Shown one piece after another: positions 9,043 to 18,741 of a stretch of 64,000 bases of DNA (position 1 is the first letter of the stretch; each line of letters starts with the position of its first letter). The DNA is from Lentzea guizhouensis. GTDB lineage: Bacteria; Actinomycetota; Actinomycetes; Mycobacteriales; Pseudonocardiaceae. Under the pieces are notes generated by a model, which did no database searches, was not told the DNA's origin, and saw only the letters and a program-made list of their open reading frames with translations. The position numbers and the translations under genes were made by a program. Location: the NCBI RefSeq assembly GCF_001701025.1, contig NZ_CP016793.1, positions 7,068,001 through 7,132,000 of the forward strand. The letters are read 5' to 3'.

Positions 9043-9867
9043 TCACGGCTTGGTCAGCCGCACCAGAAAACCGTCGTGGTCGGTGTAGCGCAGGCCGTAC
9101 CTGGTGGTGCTGACGAACGCGAGGTCGTTGGAGAACACGACGTGCTGCACGGAGCCGTCGCCCTTGCGGACGTGGCCGGGCGGCACGCACTTCTGCGCGT
9201 TCTCCGGGTCGGCGGTGTCGTACTCCAGGTTGAAGTCACCGCCGACGACGGTCTTCCCGCTGATGCCCTCGGCGGTCCGGATTCCGGGGATGACGTCGAA
9301 GAGCAGTGACCGGCACTGGGCGAGCGCGACCGGTTCGCTGCTCGCCGACAGGTGCGTCGTGCAGCTCAGGTGGTCGCCGACCGCGTAGGCGCAGGCGTAC
9401 GAGCGCTGCTCGTTGCCGCTGTCCTGGGTGGCGTACCTGCCGGTCCACGTCTTCACGCCCCGGTAGGCGGCAGCGGACACGCGGCCGAGCACCGCGTTGC
9501 CGTAGTCCTGCCCGTTGGCGCACTTCACCGGGGTGCCGGTGTCGCGCCGGATGGCGGGGGAGAAGACCTGGTAGATCCGGTCACCCGGCCACGCCCGGGC
9601 CAGTGCGGGGGCCAGCCGGTCGGGGACGTCGCCCGCACAGATCTCGTTCAAGGTCACCACGTCCGGTCGCACCTGGACGATCAGGTCGGCGGCCTCGGGA
9701 ACCGAACGGCCCTGCTGGTAGCAGCCGGCGATGCCGCTGTTGCAGAGGTTGAGCTGCAGCTCCCAGAACCTCTCGGCGGCTGCCGCGCTCGGTGCGGTGA
9801 CGGTGCTCAGCAGTGCCAGTCCTGCTGCTGTCAGTGCCAGCCTCTTGAACGCGTTCCCTCGTGCCAT
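9043..9867 (-). CDS. Secreted endonuclease/exonuclease/phosphatase-fold protein
   Basis: 274 residues from ATG at 9867, with GGGGG five bases upstream. An ATG at 9882 overlaps the stop of the upstream LuxR gene (ATGA) and is the alternative start. A Sec signal (KRLALTAAGLALLSTVTAP) precedes the mature protein. EEP-fold markers are LNLCNS, the metal-binding Glu in TLNEIC, GGDFN and a C-terminal TDHDGF. The family covers DNase I-like nucleases and phosphodiesterases. Several cysteines fit an exported, disulfide-bonded enzyme. Substrate (nucleic acid, phospholipid or inositol phosphate) cannot be told. It is probably cotranscribed behind the broken LuxR gene. Confidence 0.86.
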   Translation of the reverse strand: MARGNAFKRLALTAAGLALLSTVTAPSAAAAERFWELQLNLCNSGIAGCYQQGRSVPEAADLIVQVRPDVVTLNEICAGDVPDRLAPALARAWPGDRIYQVFSPAIRRDTGTPVKCANGQDYGNAVLGRVSAAAYRGVKTWTGRYATQDSGNEQRSYACAYAVGDHLSCTTHLSASSEPVALAQCRSLLFDVIPGIRTAEGISGKTVVGGDFNLEYDTADPENAQKCVPPGHVRKGDGSVQHVVFSNDLAFVSTTRYGLRYTDHDGFLVRLTKP

Positions 9868-9878
9868 GGTGCCCCCTG

Positions 9879-12800
9879 TCATCGCGCGTGGTCGTCGTCC
9901 CGACGAAGACCGGGGTGGTCCCTGAGCTGCCTGCGCGAGATCACCCCGAGTTTCTGGAAGATAGCGCGGAGGTGGGCGTCGACCGTGCGCTTGCTGATGA
10001 ACAGTTGGGTGGCGACCTCGTTGGAGGTGGCGCCGGCGGCCACCAGCCGGGCGACGGCGAGCTGCTGCATCGTGAGCTGGTCGTGGGCCGGTGCGAGTGG
10101 ACGGCCGACCCGGTGCCCGGCGGCGCGCAGCTGCTCCTCGGCACGGGCGGCGAACGCCTCCGCTCCCGCCGCGGCGAACAGGTCGTGGGCGGTGCGCAGT
10201 TCGTGCAGGCAGTCCTTCCTGCGTCCCCTGCGGCGCAGCCATTCGCCGTAGAGCAGGTGGGCGCGGGCCTGGTAGGGGCGCAGCGGGGCGTTCGCGAGGC
10301 AGTCGACGGCTTCCCGGTAGTCGTCCTCCTCGCCGGTCACCAGACCCCGCGCGTACGCCGTGACGCCGTGGCCGAGTGCGGTTCCGGCTGCCTGCGTGCG
10401 TTCGGTCAACGCGTCGAGCGCCCGTGCGGCCTCGGCGGGTTCGTGGCACTTGACGGCGGCCTCGACGAGCTCGGGCAGGGCGGCCCCGGTGAGGAAGAGG
10501 TCACCGTGCTCGGTCGCCCTGCGGGCCGCGGCGAGGGCGGCCGGGTGGTCGGCCAGGCCGTTGTGCAGCACCGCTGCGCTCCAGTGCAGGCTGGCGACCT
10601 GTTCGGTACCGGTAGCGGTGGTGCCCAGGGCGAGCAGGTCGAGCGTCTCCTCGCGCCGGCCCCTGACCGCGGCGAGGTGCAGGCGGTGGTGCAGCAGCGG
10701 GGGTTCGCCCACCGCGTCGGCGACCGCGGCCTCCTCGGCGGTCGCGGCGAGCGCCTGGCCCAGGTCACCGGTGAGGGCGGCGGCCATGGCCTGCTGGGAG
10801 AACGCGAGCCGCAGCAGCGGCGGCGAGCCCGACTCGCGGCCCGTCTTCACCAGCCACTCGGCGATGGCGAAGTGGGTGTCGAGGTCCCACAGCTCGGTGC
10901 TGATCATCGACGCGAGCGCGGGACGGCGGCTCCACAACGGCCCGCCCTCGGCGTGCAGCGCGGTCCTGAGCAGCGGCAACGCCGTCCGGTAGCCGTCCTC
11001 GGTGAGGGTGAGCAACGCCGCCAGGAGGTCCGGTTCGCGCGGTGGCGGCGCGGTCCTGGCGGCGGTGAGCACCTCGTCGACCACGCCACCGGCCCTGCCG
11101 ACGACCAGGCTCATCTCCAGGGCGTCGAGGAAGCAGTCCCGCGCCTGCTCCGGGGCCGGCTCCGCCAGCCGCCGCGCCGCGCTCACCGTCCACGCCGGAC
11201 CACGGCCGTCACCGGGCCTGGTGAACGCGATCCGGCCGCGCAGCAGGTCGGCGTGCGCTCGCTGGAACTCGTCCAGGACACCGGCGTCGACGGTGGCGAG
11301 CAGGTCGGCGCCCGGTCGGTGGCACCGGCCTCGATCAACGCCCCACCGCGGTCAGCGTCCTGCCGGCACGCCGCCGCGGGTCGAGTGAGAGCGCGACCGC
11401 ACGTTCCAGGAACGCCGCCGCTGCCGCGACACCGCCGGACCGGGCCCGTGCCGCGCACTGCTCCAGGTCGCGACGTCCTCGTCCGGCCCGGCGCTCGCCT
11501 CCGCGCGGTGCCACGCCCGCCGGTCAGGAGCCGTGTGCGGGTCGGTGGCCTCCGCCAGCGCGGTGCGCCGAGCGGCGCACGCCGTCGGGTGCGGCCCGGT
11601 AGACCGCCGAGCGCGCCAGCGGGTGGCAGAAGCGGATGCGCGCGCCGAACTCGACCAGCCCGGTCCCGGCAGCTTCTCCGCTGGCTGCCGGGACGTCGAC
11701 GCCGAGCGTCGTGGCGGCCGGCCACAGCAGGGCCGGGTCACCGGTGGGGTCGGCGCCGGCGATCGTGAGCAGCAGCCGCGCGCCGTCCGACAGCCCGGCG
11801 AGCCGGGCCTGGAACTCGTCCTCGATCCGGGAGGGCACCGAGGAGACGGCGAAACCACCGGCGAGCGGGAGCTCGAGCAGGGCGAGCGGGTTGCCGCCGG
11901 CCTCGGCGATGATCCGGTCGCGGACCCGGTCGTCGAGCGGGAACGGGTGCCGGGCGGCCAGCAACGCCTTGGCGTCCTGGTCGTTCAAGCCGCGGATGGT
12001 CAGCCGCTCGAGCCCGGCCATCTCGCTGACCGGCTTCGGGCCGCTCGTTCCGCCGCCGGCCCTCGACCCGGTGGTCTGGCTGACCGGCTTCGGGCCGCTG
12101 GTCCCGCCGACGCTGTGCCGCTGCAGCCCGGTCGACTCACCGACCGGCTCCTGGCCGCTCGTCCCGACGCCGCTCGGCTGCTGCGGCCCGCTCGTCTCGC
12201 TGACCAGCTTCGGGCCGCCGGTTCCGCCGACGTTTTGCCGGTGCGAGCCGGTCGTGTCGCTGGCCGGCTTCTGGCCGCTGGTTCCGCCGCCGCTCGACTG
12301 CTGCGGCCCGGTCGTCTCGCCACCCGGTTGCCAGCCGCTCGTCCGCCGCCGCTCCACCGCTCCAGCCCGCTCGACCCCCGACCGGTTCCCGGAGCGCGAC
12401 CAGCACCGCGACCGGGTCCGCGCCGACCCGGCGGGCGAGGAAGGCCAGCGCCCTGGTCGTGGCCGTGTCCAGCCACTGCGCGTCGTCGACCACGCACAGC
12501 ACCGGCCGCCGCCGCTCGCCGCCGTGACGAGGTCGAGCACCGCCAGCCCGACCTGCAGCGGCTGCGGCGTTCCCCCGACGAGTCCGAACGCGATGCGCAA
12601 CGCATCGCGCCGCTGGGCCGGCAGCTCGGCTAGGTGGTCGAGCACCGGGACGCACAGCTGGTGCAGCCCGGCGTAGGGCAGCTCCCGCTCGAACTCGGCC
12701 CCGGTCGCCCGCAGCACCTGGAACCCCGACGCCGCCCGCACCGCGTGCGCCAGCAACGTGCTCTTGCCGATCCCCGCCTCGCCGGTGATCACCAGCGCAC

Positions 12801-12885
12801 CACCACGGCCGGCCCGGGCGGCGCGGACGAGCTCGTCGACGCGGTGTTCCTCGTGGCGGCGGCCGGAGGTGGTCACGGTGCTCAT
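9879..12885 (-). pseudogene. LuxR-family ATP-binding (LAL) transcriptional regulator, multiply frameshifted
   Basis: Large ATPase regulator read on the minus strand from ATG 12885. Walker A is ITGEAGIGKST, Walker B VLCVVDDAQW, then TPR-like helices, and a C-terminal LuxR helix-turn-helix near SNEVATQLFISKRTVDAHLR. The family continuity is plain, but the frame changes at about 12520, at the G5 run near 12386, and at about 11560, 11470 and 11340. The first two cancel each other; so may some of the rest. A block of 60-nt tandem repeats is inserted after the Walker B region. The gene is either decayed or carries several indel errors. Targets are unknown; the downstream EEP gene is the nearest candidate. 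Confidence 0.85.
12034..12360. repeat. 60-nt tandem repeats inside the LuxR ATPase domain
   Basis: Five and a half imperfect direct copies: 12034-12087 (54 nt), then exactly 60 nt each at 12088-12147, 12148-12207, 12208-12267 and 12268-12327, then a partial copy. On the minus strand they encode a 20-residue Gly/Ser/Thr/Pro-rich unit of the form GGTSGPKPVSETTGPQQPSV. They lie between the conserved VLVALREP and LERLTIRGL segments of the regulator, where family members have only a short loop. Confidence 0.85.
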
Positions 12886-12901
12886 CCTCGCTGGCGGGAC
12901 C

Positions 12902-13579
12902 TCACCCGGTGGGCACCGGTCCCTGCCGGCGGCCCTGCGCGAGGAACCGGTGGACGATGAAGTACTCGGCCACCAGCACGTTGCCCAGCAGGGACAGCCA
13001 CGCGCTCACGGTGTAGACCTCCTTGTACTCCAGCCAGTCGACCGAGTCCATCAGCGCGAGCAGCGGCAGCTGGTAGAGCCGCAACGTCACCGCGGCGAAC
13101 GTGAGCGTGTAGTTGCGGATCATCCAGATCCGGTGCAGCTGCACCTCGCGCCGCCGGATCGTCAGGTACGCCTTCGCCGCCGTGTACAGCCACGCGACGA
13201 TCAACACGAAGAACGCCACCTGCAACGCGAACCCGCTCTTCGTCACCGCCGACGAGTACACCGCGGCGATCGAGGCGACGATCACCGAGACCAGGTAGAC
13301 CCGGCCGGTGACCCGGTGCAGCCTCGGGTAGCGGGTCCGCAGCTTCGGCACGAACTGCCACGGCCCGGTGACCAGCGCGACGCCCGCGGGCACGGCGTGG
13401 ATCACCAGGCTCGTGTAGTACCCCGGCGTGATCCGGTCGAGGTTCGGCACCGTGGTGCCGCCGACCAGGTAGGGCGGCACGAAGAGCGCGGCGGTCACGA
13501 GGGCCAGCACGGCGACCAGTCCCCACAGGAACCACCACCAGCGCCTGCTGACGGTTCGTGACATGACTGCAGTGGACAT
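12902..13579 (-). CDS. DUF2306 family membrane protein
   Basis: 225 residues from ATG at 13579 (GGAG seven bases upstream). About six hydrophobic helices. Family signatures are LHRVTGRVYL, and near the end HRIWMIRNYTLTFAAVTLRL (conserved His and Arg). Pfam DUF2306 proteins are integral membrane proteins of unknown function, possibly heme- or redox-linked because of their conserved histidines. The gene is 16 nt upstream of the LuxR regulator on the same strand and may be cotranscribed with it. The role is unassigned. Confidence 0.83.
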   Translation of the reverse strand: MSTAVMSRTVSRRWWWFLWGLVAVLALVTAALFVPPYLVGGTTVPNLDRITPGYYTSLVIHAVPAGVALVTGPWQFVPKLRTRYPRLHRVTGRVYLVSVIVASIAAVYSSAVTKSGFALQVAFFVLIVAWLYTAAKAYLTIRRREVQLHRIWMIRNYTLTFAAVTLRLYQLPLLALMDSVDWLEYKEVYTVSAWLSLLGNVLVAEYFIVHRFLAQGRRQGPVPTG

Positions 13580-13686
13580 GCTGTGCTCCGGCTTCGTGCG
13601 TGGGAAGTGACGCGATCTTCAACCCCGGCACGTGCCCACCACATCGGCACAAGTTGCCTATTCCGGCGCCTTCGGCACCGCGCGGG

Positions 13687-14406
13687 TCACCGGCGCGGTT
13701 CCCAGCGGAACATCCGGGACGCGAGCGCCGCGGCCACCACGACCCACGCCAGCGTCGGCGCCAGGAGCAGCAGTGAGTCCGCCGGCGCCACGCCGCCGTT
13801 CCAGGCGTTCATGACCAGCTCGGTCGCCGAGCCGCCCGGCAGCAGGCGCTTGAGCAGCGTGAAGTCGTCGGTGCCGGTGATCCCCACCCAGCTCGCGACC
13901 GCGACCACGCCGAGGCACACCGGCAGAGTGGTGACCTGCGCGTGCTCGGGGGAGTTGGTGAGGCCGGCGGTGGCCAGTGCCAGGCCGACCATCATGACCG
14001 CGGTCGTGAGCACCGCGACGGCCAGCAGGGCGATGTTGTCCGGCACAGTGGTGACGGCGGCGAGCACGGCCATGATCCCCGTGACCTGCACGAGCGCGAT
14101 CACGGTGGCGGGCGCGACCAGGCCGGCCAGGATGCTCGCGTCGCCGGCCGCGGTGGAGCGCAGCCGCTTGAGGAACAGGTTCTGCCGGCGCGAGGCCAGC
14201 GTGGTCACCGAGCTGGCGTACAGGCCGAACGCGCAGACCGTGAACATCACGATCGCCGCGATGTAGCCGAGGCTGGCGATCTGGGTGAAGACGTCGTGCT
14301 GGTAGAGGAAGAACGCGCTGACCGCGATCGGCATGACGAAGCTGGTCACGAGCACCGACCGGTTGCGGAAGATCTGGGCCAGCTCGCTGAGGAAGATGGG
14401 GAGCAC
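13687..14406 (-). CDS. ABC-2 type transporter permease
   Basis: 239 residues from GTG at 14406 with AAAGGA upstream. Six hydrophobic spans, with the ABC-2 loop LASRRQNLFLKRLRSTAAGDASIL after the second, which couples to the ATPase. It is 31 nt downstream of its ATPase partner. The divergent DesK/DesR-like pair suggests that a membrane or envelope stress signal induces this exporter. Substrate (lipid, antibiotic or peptide) is unknown. Confidence 0.88.
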   Translation of the reverse strand: MLPIFLSELAQIFRNRSVLVTSFVMPIAVSAFFLYQHDVFTQIASLGYIAAIVMFTVCAFGLYASSVTTLASRRQNLFLKRLRSTAAGDASILAGLVAPATVIALVQVTGIMAVLAAVTTVPDNIALLAVAVLTTAVMMVGLALATAGLTNSPEHAQVTTLPVCLGVVAVASWVGITGTDDFTLLKRLLPGGSATELVMNAWNGGVAPADSLLLLAPTLAWVVVAAALASRMFRWEPRR

Positions 14407-14437
14407 CTGCGAGGTCCTTTCTGGACGGGAGGGGAGG

Positions 14438-15316
14438 TCAGGCGATGGCGCGGAACACGTCGTCGAGGCGGGTGGGTCCCGCCTCCAGCTCCCGCAGCTC
14501 CAGTGAGTGGTCCTCGGCCCAGCGCAGCAGCACGGACATCGACTTCTGCAGCTCGAAGGTCTCCACGAGGTACCGGCCGTCAGCTTCGCGTCGGGCGTCG
14601 AGCGGCAGCACCGGTGTGGAAGCGGGCAGGCCGAAGCGGATCACGGACGGCAGCGTGCGGGTCAGCTCGGCGACCGTGCCCTCGCGGTGGAACGTGCCGC
14701 GGTGCATCAGGCCGATGCGGTCGGCGTACTGCTGCGCCTCCTCCAGATAGTGCGTGGTGAGCACGACCGTGGTGCCGCCCTCGCGCAGCTTGTCCACTGT
14801 GGACCACAGGGCGTCGCGCGACTGGATGTCGAGTCCGGTCGTGGGCTCGTCGAGGAAGACCAGCTCGGGTCCGCCGTAGACGGCCGTGGCGAAGTCGAGA
14901 CGCCGCTTCTCGCCGCCGGAGAGCTGCGAGACCTTCGTGTCAGCTTTGCGGGTGAGGTCGACGACGTCGAGCACGCGCTCCGGCCGGTCGGTGCGGCGGG
15001 TGAGCGCGCCGATCAGCCGGACCGACTCCGCGACCGTCAGGTCAGGCGTGAAACCGCTGTCCTGCAACATGATCCCCATCCGAGGACGCACGGCGGCGCG
15101 GTCGCGGGGGTTCTCGCCGAAGACCCGCACGGTGCCCGAGGTGGCGGTGCGGTGCCCCTCGACGGTCTCCAGCGTCGAGGTCTTGCCGGCACCGTTCGTG
15201 CCGAGCAGCGCGTACAGCTCGCCGCGGCGCACGTGGAAGGACAGGTCGCGTACGGCGTGGAAGTCGCCATAGGCGACGTTCAACCGTTCGACTTCGATGA
15301 CGTTCGTGGTCGGCAT
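14438..15316 (-). CDS. ABC transporter ATP-binding protein (daunorubicin-resistance/DrrA-like)
   Basis: 292 residues from ATG 15316, where GGTGGA lies about nine bases upstream; an ATG at 15337 is possible. Walker A is GTNGAGKTS, Q-loop MLQDSG, signature LSGGEKRRLDFA, Walker B LVFLDEPTTGLD and the H-switch TTHYLEEA. The C-terminal extension ends RLDDVFRAIA, as in DrrA-type export ATPases. It powers the permease encoded next to it. The divergent arrangement with a NarL-type two-component system 164 nt away is common for induced efflux or envelope-maintenance exporters. Confidence 0.92.
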   Translation of the reverse strand: MPTTNVIEVERLNVAYGDFHAVRDLSFHVRRGELYALLGTNGAGKTSTLETVEGHRTATSGTVRVFGENPRDRAAVRPRMGIMLQDSGFTPDLTVAESVRLIGALTRRTDRPERVLDVVDLTRKADTKVSQLSGGEKRRLDFATAVYGGPELVFLDEPTTGLDIQSRDALWSTVDKLREGGTTVVLTTHYLEEAQQYADRIGLMHRGTFHREGTVAELTRTLPSVIRFGLPASTPVLPLDARREADGRYLVETFELQKSMSVLLRWAEDHSLELRELEAGPTRLDDVFRAIA

Positions 15317-15354
15317 GCCGTTGATTCCACCGGTCATGGCGCGCGTCCGGCAGT

Positions 15355-15407
15355 GTCACCACGTCACCACCGATCGATGACATTTCGCACCCGAAGACAT
15401 GACGTGG
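15355..15407. promoter_or_regulatory. Repeats in the divergent exporter / two-component promoter
   Basis: Two perfect adjacent direct copies of GTCACCAC (15355-15362 and 15363-15370). CCACGTCA (15359-15366) also pairs as an inverted repeat with TGACGTGG (15400-15407). They lie between the ABC exporter and histidine kinase genes and are the natural place for the response regulator to bind. This is inferred from position only. Confidence 0.4.
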
Positions 15408-15479
15408 CGTCACTGGTGTGGTCATCGGCCCGGCGAAATACTGGAACGGCAACCGACCGCCGACCCCCGGAGAGCCAGA

Positions 15480-16616
15480 GTGGACACGAGCACGGCACGC
15501 CGGGCGGTGCCGGGGTACGCCGCGTCCGCGCGGGGCCGGATGAGCAGGCTGAACATGGGCATGCAGCTCGCGGTGCTCGTTCCGATGGGCACCTTGCTGA
15601 TCGTGTTCGACTCCCGGTCGTGGTGGGAGGCCGGGGTGCTGGTCGTCGGGGTGGCCGCGGCCGTCGTCGCGGTGGTGCGCTGGGCGAAGGACGACGTCCT
15701 CGCCCACGCCGTGCCGCTGCTGGCGACCTGCGCGGCCGTGTGGCTCTTCGGCGTGCTGGTCAGCGGGAGCACCACGGCGTTCTACAGCATCACCGTCGTC
15801 GGGCCGCTCATCGTGCCGGAGCTGCCACGCCGCCGGGTCGCGGCCGCCGTGGCACTGGTCGCGTTCGTGGCGGCCGGAGGTGCGGCGAGGCTGCTGGTGA
15901 CGTCGGAGAACCGGGGCGGGACGGCGTTCGAGTACGTGCTCGTGCCGACCGTCGTCGTCATCGTCGTCCTCGGGTTCATGTTCGCCAACCGGGCCTTCTA
16001 CCGGGTGCTGGCGGAGCTGGACGAGGCCCGCGAGCACGAGGCGGAGCTGGCCGTCGCCCGCGAACGGATCCGGTTCGCCAGCGAGCTGCACGACATCCAG
16101 GGCCACACCCTGCACGTGGTGAAGCTCAAGACCGCGCTGGCCGAGAAGCTGGTGCGCCGCGACGCCGGCCGGGCGGAGGAGGAGCTGCGCGAGATCCACG
16201 ACCTGGTCGGCGACACGATCAGGCAGACCAAGGAGCTCGCGTACGCGCAACGGCGGCTCAACCTCGTCGGCGAGCTGGAGAACGCGAAGAACCTGTTCGA
16301 GGCAGCCGGAATCCGGGTGCGGATCATCAGGGAGGCGCCGGTGCACGGACGGGCGGGCGAGCTGCTCGGCCAGGTGCTGCGCGAGACGACCACCAACATC
16401 CTCCGGCACGCCCAGGCGGGCCAGGTGCGGATCACGTTGGCGGAGAACGGGATCACGATCGTCAACGACGGCGCGCGGGGTGACGGGCCGCCGGAGCTGC
16501 GCGGCCTGTCCACGCTGCGCGAGCGGCTCGCGGGTGAAGGGGGAGAGCTGACCGTGTCGCAGACCGGCGGCGAGTTCGTCACGGCCGCGGTCTTCCCGGC
16601 GGGGGAGGCGCGATGA
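15480..16616 (+). CDS. Sensor histidine kinase, NarL/DesK type
   Basis: 378 residues from GTG at 15480, seven bases after a GGAG. The N-terminal region has five to six membrane helices (about 28-165). The HisKA_3 dimerisation box follows, FASELHDIQGHTL with phospho-acceptor H204, then an HATPase domain (LRETTTNILRHAQAG, later LSTLRERLAG). It probably autophosphorylates on H204 and signals to the overlapping response regulator (ATGA at 16613). Multi-helix sensors of this type often detect membrane state or a lipophilic compound. The divergent ABC exporter is the likely target. Confidence 0.9.
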   Translation: MDTSTARRAVPGYAASARGRMSRLNMGMQLAVLVPMGTLLIVFDSRSWWEAGVLVVGVAAAVVAVVRWAKDDVLAHAVPLLATCAAVWLFGVLVSGSTTAFYSITVVGPLIVPELPRRRVAAAVALVAFVAAGGAARLLVTSENRGGTAFEYVLVPTVVVIVVLGFMFANRAFYRVLAELDEAREHEAELAVARERIRFASELHDIQGHTLHVVKLKTALAEKLVRRDAGRAEEELREIHDLVGDTIRQTKELAYAQRRLNLVGELENAKNLFEAAGIRVRIIREAPVHGRAGELLGQVLRETTTNILRHAQAGQVRITLAENGITIVNDGARGDGPPELRGLSTLRERLAGEGGELTVSQTGGEFVTAAVFPAGEAR

Positions 16617-17215
16617 CCACGGTGGTGCTGGCCGACGACGAAGTGCTGCTGCGCAAGGCGATGGCCGCGTTGCTGCCGATGGAGGGCGACATCACCGTGC
16701 TGGCCGAGGCGGAGGACGGCGCGCAGGCCGTCGCCGCCACCCTCGAGCACCGGCCGGACGTCCTCGTGATCGACCTGGAGATGCCCGGTGTGGACGGTCT
16801 GGGCGCGGTCGCCGAGATCCGGAAGACGTTGCCGGACCAGGTGATCCTCATGCTGACCAGGCACGCCCGCCCCGGCGTGCTGCGCAGGGCCCTGAAGCTC
16901 GGCGTGCAGGGGTTCGTCAGCAAGTCCGCCGAACCCGCCCACATCACCTCGGTGATCGCCGCCCTGCACAGCGGCAGGAGGTGGATCGACCCGGACGTCT
17001 CCGCGCTGGCCGTGGCCGACGACTGCCCGCTCACCGACCGCGAGCTCGACGTGCTGCGCGCGACCAGGGAGGGCTACTCGGTCGCCGACATCGCGGTCCG
17101 GCTCCACCTCGCGGAGGGCACGGTCCGCAACTACCTGTCCAACGCGATGCAGAAGACGCAGACCAAGACCCGGCACGAAGCTGCCAGGTACGCCCGAGAA
17201 CACGACTGGCTGTAG
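16613..17215 (+). CDS. Response regulator, NarL/FixJ (DesR-like) family
   Basis: 200 residues, overlapping the kinase stop by four bases. The receiver domain shows the acidic pocket (ADDE), phospho-acceptor D54 in VIDLEMPG and the conserved Lys in VSKSAEP. The C-terminal LuxR-type helix-turn-helix is LTDRELDVLRATREGYSVADIAVRL followed by GTVRNYLSNAMQK. It should bind DNA when phosphorylated by the adjacent kinase, most likely at repeats in the 15.3-15.4 kb divergent promoter. Confidence 0.92.
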   Translation: MTTVVLADDEVLLRKAMAALLPMEGDITVLAEAEDGAQAVAATLEHRPDVLVIDLEMPGVDGLGAVAEIRKTLPDQVILMLTRHARPGVLRRALKLGVQGFVSKSAEPAHITSVIAALHSGRRWIDPDVSALAVADDCPLTDRELDVLRATREGYSVADIAVRLHLAEGTVRNYLSNAMQKTQTKTRHEAARYAREHDWL

Positions 17216-17229
17216 AAGGAGAAGAAGAC

Positions 17230-17883
17230 GTGCTGATCGTCGAAGACCTCGCCCTGCTGCTGATGGACGACGAGTCCGGGACCCCGGCCGCCGCGGGCAC
17301 CCTGTACTACGCCGTGGGTGGCGCGGTGCTGGTCGAGCTCGCCTTGGGAGGCCTGGTCGAGGTGGCGGACAAGAAGGTCGTGCTCACCGGCGCCGCGCCG
17401 GAGGACCCGCTGCTCGCCCAGGCGTGCGAGAAGATCGCCGAGAAGCCCCGCGGTGTCGACTCGATCCTGCTGCGGATCGGCGCCGACATGTGGGAGCGCG
17501 TGGTCGACCGCCTCGTCGAGCGCGGCATGGTCCGCCGGGAGGAGAAGCGGGTGCTGGGCCTGTTCCGCAGCACCTCGCTGCCCGCGGCGGACACCCGGCA
17601 CGAGGAGGAGGTCCGCCAGCGGATCCGCGCCGTGCTGGTCGACGGCGAGACCCCGGACGCCCGCACCGCGGCACTGACCGCGCTGCTGTCGGCCAGCGGT
17701 GCGCTGCCGATGCTGCGGCCGAAGCTCGCGTGGTCCGGTGACGTCGCGCGGCGGGCGAAGGAGCTGGAGCGCGGCAACTGGGGTGCCGAGGCGGTGAGCA
17801 CCGCGGTGACCAGGACGGCGGCCGCGATCGCCGCGTCCACGGCCGCCGTGACCGCCGCGGTCGTGGTGACCACGGTGACCTGA
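17230..17883 (+). CDS. GPP34 (Golgi phosphoprotein 3) domain protein
   Basis: 217 residues from GTG at 17230, eight bases after AAGGAG and 14 nt past the response-regulator stop, so cotranscription is likely. The start LIVEDLALLLMDDESG and the RIGADMWERVVDRLVERGMVRREEKRVLGLF block are typical of bacterial GPP34 (PF05719). Eukaryotic homologues bind phosphatidylinositol-4-phosphate; actinobacterial members have no settled function. The Ala/Thr/Val-rich tail (195-217) could be a membrane anchor. Its place beside a membrane sensor and an ABC-2 exporter hints at envelope function. Confidence 0.85.
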   Translation: MLIVEDLALLLMDDESGTPAAAGTLYYAVGGAVLVELALGGLVEVADKKVVLTGAAPEDPLLAQACEKIAEKPRGVDSILLRIGADMWERVVDRLVERGMVRREEKRVLGLFRSTSLPAADTRHEEEVRQRIRAVLVDGETPDARTAALTALLSASGALPMLRPKLAWSGDVARRAKELERGNWGAEAVSTAVTRTAAAIAASTAAVTAAVVVTTVT

Positions 17884-17889
17884 TGCTGG

Positions 17890-18741
17890 TCAGGGGTTCC
17901 AGTAGCGCGTGGTGAAGACCCGGTCGAACCGGCGGGCGACCAGGTCGTCGCGCTGCACCGCCCAGTGCACGGTGGCGCCTTCCCAGCCGTCGATGTCGGT
18001 GTGCCAGTCGGCGAGCAGCACCCAGTCGGCGGCGTCCTCCGAGACCGGGCCGGTCACCTTGCCCTTCTGCAGGGCGCGGCGGGCCTGGGCGATGACGGAC
18101 GTGATCGGGTCGTGGACGTCGACGACCTCTTCGGAGGCGTAACCGCCGACCTGCAGCGTGCCCCGGTCGCCGGTGCCGGCGCGGGCCGTGCGGAAGAGCT
18201 CGACCAACTCCGGCTCGTAGGGCGGCCATTCGGGCTTCCACAGGTCGTGCGAGAAGCTCTCGTCGCAGAAGTGGGGCAGCGACACGTCCGCCGTCGCGTG
18301 CAGCTCACCCTGCGGGTACTGGTCGAGCAGCTCGCGGTAGTCGTCCTCGCTGGAGTGCCACGAGAAGTCCCGGTCCCGTTCCACGACAGCGGCTCCCGCC
18401 GGCACGAAGACCGCGCTGCCGACGTCGGCGTACCAGCTGTCGTGCTCGGGGAAGGCGAACAGCAGCAGGTGCCCGTCGGAAGGCAGCGGCAGACCGGCGT
18501 CCTCGGCGGACAGCGCGGTGAGGTCGAGGGTGGCGACGTACGGGTGTCCGGGGTCGGGCACGTCGGCGGGGAGCAGCAGCGGGCCGCCGAACCGGCCCAC
18601 GACGGGTCCGCCGCCGTGCAGCGTCAGCCTGAGTACCGGGCGGGCCAGTTCGGCCCACCGCTGCACCTCGTCGGCGGAGAACCCGTGCGCGGCGGCCTTG
18701 GCGCGGAAGGCGCCCACCTGGTCTCGCAGTGCGGAGCTCAC
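17890..18741 (-). CDS. DUF1963 (YwqG-like) protein
   Basis: 283 residues from GTG at 18741 (weak ribosome site). Matches the DUF1963 pattern: RFGGPLLLPADVPDP near the start, then DGHLLLFAFPE and WHSSEDDYRELLDQYP, then HQLLG-like turns and VLLADWHTD near the end. Function of this family is unknown. It is convergent with the GPP34 gene, six bases apart, and divergent from the Ser/Thr kinase. The same frame stays open far upstream across the kinase gene, but that is a composition effect. Confidence 0.78.
   Translation of the reverse strand: MSSALRDQVGAFRAKAAAHGFSADEVQRWAELARPVLRLTLHGGGPVVGRFGGPLLLPADVPDPGHPYVATLDLTALSAEDAGLPLPSDGHLLLFAFPEHDSWYADVGSAVFVPAGAAVVERDRDFSWHSSEDDYRELLDQYPQGELHATADVSLPHFCDESFSHDLWKPEWPPYEPELVELFRTARAGTGDRGTLQVGGYASEEVVDVHDPITSVIAQARRALQKGKVTGPVSEDAADWVLLADWHTDIDGWEGATVHWAVQRDDLVARRFDRVFTTRYWNP

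Noticed and set aside
12034..12360. CRISPR array
   Set aside because: The repeats are continuous 60-nt coding units without unique spacers, and no cas gene is present.
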